This document shows, in pieces, positions 11,682 through 14,655 of a stretch of 14,655 nt of DNA (position 1 is its first letter; the number at the start of each line of letters is the position of its first letter). The DNA lies in the NCBI GenBank assembly GCA_035512695.1, contig DATKDL010000103.1:1-14655 (forward strand). Direction: 5' to 3'. The notes below the pieces were generated by a model that had not been told where the DNA came from, searched no databases, and saw only the letters and a list, made by a program, of their open reading frames with translations. The stretch comes from DATDOR01 sp035512695 (lineage in GTDB: Bacteria > Chloroflexota > Anaerolineae > Anaerolineales > JABWBV01). The translations under genes and the position numbers were made by a program.

Positions 11682-13017
11682 TTTCGGAGATCCCGAACGT
11701 GATCATGACGTCGTCGTCATCATCGTCGTCATCGACGTCATCCCAATCGTCCGTGTTGTGGCAATCGGAGCACTGCTGCCCCTGCGGGTGGTCGTCGTCA
11801 TCCGGCTCGTCCCCGGCGTGACAGCTCAGGCAGTTCAGGCTGTTCGATAGGTGCTCGAAATCCCAATTGTCGTCCGTTTCGTGACAGTCGGAGCACTGGC
11901 CCGGGAAATGGTTGGCGGGGGGTGCATGACAGGAACTACAGTTCGTCTGACCGGTGTGGTTGAAGCTGGCGCCGGTCCAGGCGGAGGTGGAATGGCACAT
12001 CGAACACTGGCCCGCATAGTGGTTGGCGGGGGCGTCGCCGCTGTGGCAGGAGGTGCAGTTCGTCTGCCCGGTGTGGTTGAAGCTGGCGCCGGTCCAGGCC
12101 GAGGTGGAATGGCACATCGAACACTGGCCCGCGTAGTGGTTGGCGGGGGCGTCGCCGCTGTGGCAGGAGGTACAGTTGGTCTGCCCGGTGTGGTTGAAGT
12201 TGGCGCCGGTCCAGGCGGAGGTGGAATGGCACATCGAACACTGGCCCGCGTAGTGGTTGGCGGGGGCGTCGCCGCTGTGGCAGGCGGTACAGTCCGTCTG
12301 ACCGGTGTGGTTGAAGTTGGCCGGGAGCCAGCCGGTGGTGGCGTGACAGGCCGAGCACTGCCCGGCATAGTGATTGGCCGGCCGGTCCTCCGTGTGGCAG
12401 GAGGTGCAGTTGGTCTGCCCGGTGTGGTCGAAGCCGGCGGGGAGCCAGCCTGCGGTGGTATGGCAGGCCGAGCACTGGCCGGCGAAGTGGTCCGCGGGCC
12501 GGTCGTCGATGTGGCAGGATTGGCAGTCGGTGGCGCCGGCCAATGCATGGTCGAAGGTCACGTCCGACCAGGAGGTGGGGACGTGGCAGGCGGCGCAGTC
12601 GCCTTCATAGTGGTCGAGCGGTCTCTCGTCCAGGTGGCAGGCGGCGCATTCGGAAGGGGTCCCGGCGTAGACGAAATCCACGTGGCAGGACTGGCACTCG
12701 ATCGCGGCATGTACGCCGGTCAGCGGGAAGAAATCATGCTCGATGCTGTCCTCCGGAAAGGGAACGCCGACCGGACCGAGTGGCGTCCCATCCGGACCGC
12801 CCGTCCCGGCGGGAGCGCCGTTCTCGGCGGTCGGTTCGCCGTTGACCGCCCGGATGAGGTCGTCGAGGACCTGCCCGACCGATCGGGTTTCGGCCTCCTC
12901 CGGCTCCGGGTCGGGGCCGCGCGATCCCCCCGTGAACGCCCCGATCACGAGCAGCAGCGCCACGACGGCCAGGCCAATCGCCCAGACCGTGAACAATGCC
13001 TGCAGGCGTCTGCGCAT
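11662..13017 (-). CDS. Multihaem cytochrome c, 17 CXXCH motifs in 39-residue di-haem repeats
   Basis: A 451-residue protein with an N-terminal Arg cluster and one transmembrane helix (about 8-28), a Pro/Glu/Gly-rich linker to about residue 100, then 17 CXXCH haem-c motifs. Most lie in tandem 39-residue modules of the type NHYAGQCxxCH followed by a W, an FNHTGQT and a second CXXCH. The His of NHY and FNH are likely distal ligands. Three consecutive modules are almost identical at DNA level. The C terminus has a run of 8 Asp and then a short hydrophobic end. I chose the ATG at 13017: it is 1 nt after the stop of the upstream cytochrome gene and is preceded by AGGTGGAG; a further upstream start would run inside that gene. 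The anchored protein should sit on the outer face of the cytoplasmic membrane and conduct electrons outward. Cytochrome c maturation genes are not in the window. Confidence 0.9.
   Translation of the reverse strand: MRRRLQALFTVWAIGLAVVALLLVIGAFTGGSRGPDPEPEEAETRSVGQVLDDLIRAVNGEPTAENGAPAGTGGPDGTPLGPVGVPFPEDSIEHDFFPLTGVHAAIECQSCHVDFVYAGTPSECAACHLDERPLDHYEGDCAACHVPTSWSDVTFDHALAGATDCQSCHIDDRPADHFAGQCSACHTTAGWLPAGFDHTGQTNCTSCHTEDRPANHYAGQCSACHATTGWLPANFNHTGQTDCTACHSGDAPANHYAGQCSMCHSTSAWTGANFNHTGQTNCTSCHSGDAPANHYAGQCSMCHSTSAWTGASFNHTGQTNCTSCHSGDAPANHYAGQCSMCHSTSAWTGASFNHTGQTNCSSCHAPPANHFPGQCSDCHETDDNWDFEHLSNSLNCLSCHAGDEPDDDDHPQGQQCSDCHNTDDWDDVDDDDDDDDVMITFGISENGPISP
11954..12425 (-). repeat. 117-bp coding tandem repeats
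   Basis: The marker GTGTGGTTGA (plus-strand view) recurs at 11954, 12071, 12188 and 12305, with a variant at 12422, exactly 117 bp apart. Between the first two units I count about four substitutions; the units from 12305 onward (the N-terminal side of the protein) are progressively more diverged. Each unit codes one 39-residue di-haem module. Confidence 0.9.
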
Positions 13018-13018
13018 C

Positions 13019-14479
13019 CTAATTCTCCACCTCGTCCTCGCGGCCGGTGGGATGGCAATCGACGCAGCGCCCGGCGATGTCGAAAATGTCTTCATCGGCG
13101 TGATCTTCGGCCATTTCGCCCGGCTCGTGGCAGCGGTCGCAGGTGTACTGGGTGAACGTTGTCGCGTGGCAGACGGAGCAGGCGATCTCGCCCTCTCCGC
13201 CGTGGTTGAGCGGGAAGGTGTGGCTGGTCAGCGCGGCTGGCGCCCAGGCAAAGGTGTTGTGGCAGCTGGCGCAGTTCAGGCCGAAAAGCCCGGCGTGGAT
13301 GTCCGGCTCGGCGTGGCAGCCGGCGCAGTCCGACGGCGTGCCGGCGAAAGTGTGGACCGTCTCTCCGGACGGAGAAACCGACACGTGGCAGCTCGAACAG
13401 GCCAGGTCGTCGTGCGAGCCGTCCAGGACGAAGACGGCGTTGTGGTCGAACCCCACCATGGAATCGACCCCGTCATGGCATTCCACGCAGGCCAGCCCGA
13501 AATCCGAGGTATGGGCGGCCATGAAATCAGGCGCCGCGGCCGTGTGGCAAGTTTCGCAGACGGTGCCGGCCACCTCCCGCAGGCTTTCGACGTGGCAGGC
13601 CCGGCAGTCCATCAGGCTCCCATCGAAATCGAACTCGTGGTGGGCCAGGCTGAACCCGGATTCGGCGAAGTGGTCGAACACGACGCCGCTCATCCGTGCC
13701 GGCGTCCAGCCGTTCGTGCTGTGGCAGTCCTCGCAGGTCGATTGGAACAGCCCGGCGTGCAGGGCCGGCTCGGCGTGGCAGGCGGCGCACTGGAGCGCGA
13801 GACCGCTGCTTTCCCCGGCGATCCCGGCGATGAGCGATGCGGAGGAGTGGCAGTCCATGCAGGCCGCCTCGGTGTGTGCGCCGGTCAGCGGAAACTGGGT
13901 GGTGGCGTGGTTGAAATCCGCCATTGTGTCCGCCCCGTCGTGGCAGGCCTGGCAGTCGGCCTCGAAATCCGCCTGGTGGGCGGCCATGAAGACCGGGTCG
14001 TGGCCGGTGTGGCAGTCGACGCAGGCCCCCTGCTCCGGCTCGAAATCGTCCCCGCGGTGGCAGACGGCGCATTCGATGACGACGCTTTCGTAATCGAGGC
14101 CGTGATGCGCCAGGGAGAAAAAGGTCAGTTCGTGGTCGAAGTTGGTCAGCGCCGCGGCGCGCGGGTCAAAATCCGTCCCGCGGTGGTCCGGATGGCAGTC
14201 CCGGCACTGGTCGGGCGACCGCAGGCGCGCGTGCAGACCCTCGTTTAAGGTCAGCTCGGTTTGGATTTCGGTGTGACATTCCACGCAAAGCTCCGCCTGG
14301 GTGTGATCGAATGGTTGGTGGCATGAGGCGCAATCCTCGACATCGGCGTGCGCGAACGCGAGCGGGCCAGGACTGAACATCTGGCCGCCCGTGCGCCAGT
14401 AAACGACGGCGAGAACGACGAGGACGAGGACCGTCATCACCAGCCCCGTCGCCGAGAGCATGGGATGCTGCCTCTGCAT
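13019..14479 (-). CDS. Multihaem cytochrome c, 18 CXXCH motifs
   Basis: A 486-residue protein: one N-terminal transmembrane helix (about 10-28) without an obvious cleavage site, then 18 CXXCH motifs to the C terminus, the last at VDCHPTG. Spacing is irregular, with recurring patterns such as CxACHAEPxLHAGLF followed by CxxCH, FxLAHHxxDF and PVFMAAH/PDFMAAH, which look like a duplicated block of about 200 residues. Extra His residues in AHH, DHR and NHG are candidate distal ligands. It is most like large multihaem cytochromes of respiratory or extracellular electron-transfer chains. It is the first gene of a module with the 17-haem cytochrome (1-nt gap) and a cytochrome b-like protein. The ATG at 14479 overlaps a three-codon mini-ORF (ATGAAGAACTGATG); a second ATG at 14461 is possible. 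Confidence 0.9.
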   Translation of the reverse strand: MQRQHPMLSATGLVMTVLVLVVLAVVYWRTGGQMFSPGPLAFAHADVEDCASCHQPFDHTQAELCVECHTEIQTELTLNEGLHARLRSPDQCRDCHPDHRGTDFDPRAAALTNFDHELTFFSLAHHGLDYESVVIECAVCHRGDDFEPEQGACVDCHTGHDPVFMAAHQADFEADCQACHDGADTMADFNHATTQFPLTGAHTEAACMDCHSSASLIAGIAGESSGLALQCAACHAEPALHAGLFQSTCEDCHSTNGWTPARMSGVVFDHFAESGFSLAHHEFDFDGSLMDCRACHVESLREVAGTVCETCHTAAAPDFMAAHTSDFGLACVECHDGVDSMVGFDHNAVFVLDGSHDDLACSSCHVSVSPSGETVHTFAGTPSDCAGCHAEPDIHAGLFGLNCASCHNTFAWAPAALTSHTFPLNHGGEGEIACSVCHATTFTQYTCDRCHEPGEMAEDHADEDIFDIAGRCVDCHPTGREDEVEN

Positions 14480-14570
14480 CAGTTCTTCATACGCACGATG
14501 ATAATAATGACGGTCACTTTTGCATAAAGTTACGGGCGAAACCGGACAATCCCCCCACGAAGGAAGTCCT

Positions 14571-14576
14571 ATTATA
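14571..14576 (-). promoter_or_regulatory. Candidate -10 box of the cytochrome operon
   Basis: Minus-strand TATAAT lies about 90 nt upstream of the first cytochrome start, predicting a leader of roughly 85 nt. No convincing -35 is present. A second AT-rich site (CATTATTAT, around 14500-14510) is closer to the gene and could be an alternative. The rest of 14480-14655 holds no gene that I can support. Confidence 0.4.
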
Positions 14577-14655
14577 ACCGACCGTTCTGCAGTTCATTTC
14601 CCACAGAGGGCGATGGTCTCGAGGCCGGCGAATTTTGGGGGTGGCTGTGCAGGGC

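Noticed and set aside
11954..12425. Regular 117-bp repetition considered as a CRISPR-like or satellite array
   Set aside because: Repeats are contiguous, in frame, and code a haem-binding module; there are no unique spacers.
11851..14248. Long plus-strand open frames (434 and 501 codons) opposite the two multihaem cytochrome genes
   Set aside because: They are antisense shadows of high-GC, Cys/His-rich repetitive genes; the translations are low-complexity Gly/Val/Ala/Arg repeats without family features, while the minus frames hold 35 CXXCH motifs.
14613..14655. A plus-strand frame open from ATG 14613 to the window edge as a partial gene
   Set aside because: Only 14 codons are visible, the ribosome binding site spacing is poor, and the sequence looks like a hairpin arm.

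Overview
This is a GC-rich bacterial window that looks chromosomal. I infer a member of the Chloroflexota (Anaerolineae-like). The reasons are an ECF sigma factor paired with a DUF5667/DUF5666-type protein carrying a poly-Asp tail, N-terminally anchored multihaem cytochromes with no outer-membrane partner, and very long palindromic gene-end hairpins. No 16S rRNA or other phylogenetic marker is present, so this is an inference. No stretch longer than 300 bases lacks a gene.

Left part (1-5800) holds housekeeping and envelope genes in mixed orientation: thymidylate kinase (tmk, +), an FmdB-type zinc-ribbon protein (-), a homoserine dehydrogenase without ACT domain (hom, +), a thioredoxin-fold redoxin (-), a membrane-anchored Ig-like/TolB-propeller protein (-), a UPF0104/LPG-synthase-type integral membrane protein (+) and a small His-rich membrane protein (+). 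Most gene ends carry perfect 20-27 bp hairpins. The starts of tmk, hom and the UPF0104 gene carry a different kind of element: inverted arrays of 7- or 8-bp units, and a 31-bp-arm palindrome that forms a mirrored divergent promoter.

Middle part (5800-8650) has three perfect DnaA boxes in 62 bp, at helical spacing, upstream of and overlapping the GTG start of an FAD-dependent (amine-oxidase fold) oxidoreductase. A convergent NAD(P)H/FAD oxidoreductase of the nitrite-reductase-large-subunit/rubredoxin-reductase type follows.

Right part (8718-14479, all minus strand) contains two gene groups. Promoter-distal is an ECF sigma factor, a translationally coupled membrane DUF5667 protein (probable anti-sigma) and a 2[4Fe-4S] ferredoxin, leading through a hairpin into the FAD oxidoreductase. 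Promoter-proximal is a tightly coupled three-gene respiratory module: an 18-CXXCH multihaem cytochrome, a 17-CXXCH multihaem cytochrome built from 39-residue di-haem repeats, and a five-helix cytochrome-b-like protein. It reads as a membrane-bound, outward-facing electron-transfer system. The most notable observations are the DnaA-box cluster, the 35-haem operon, the mirrored promoter palindrome and the uniform set of perfect gene-end palindromes.
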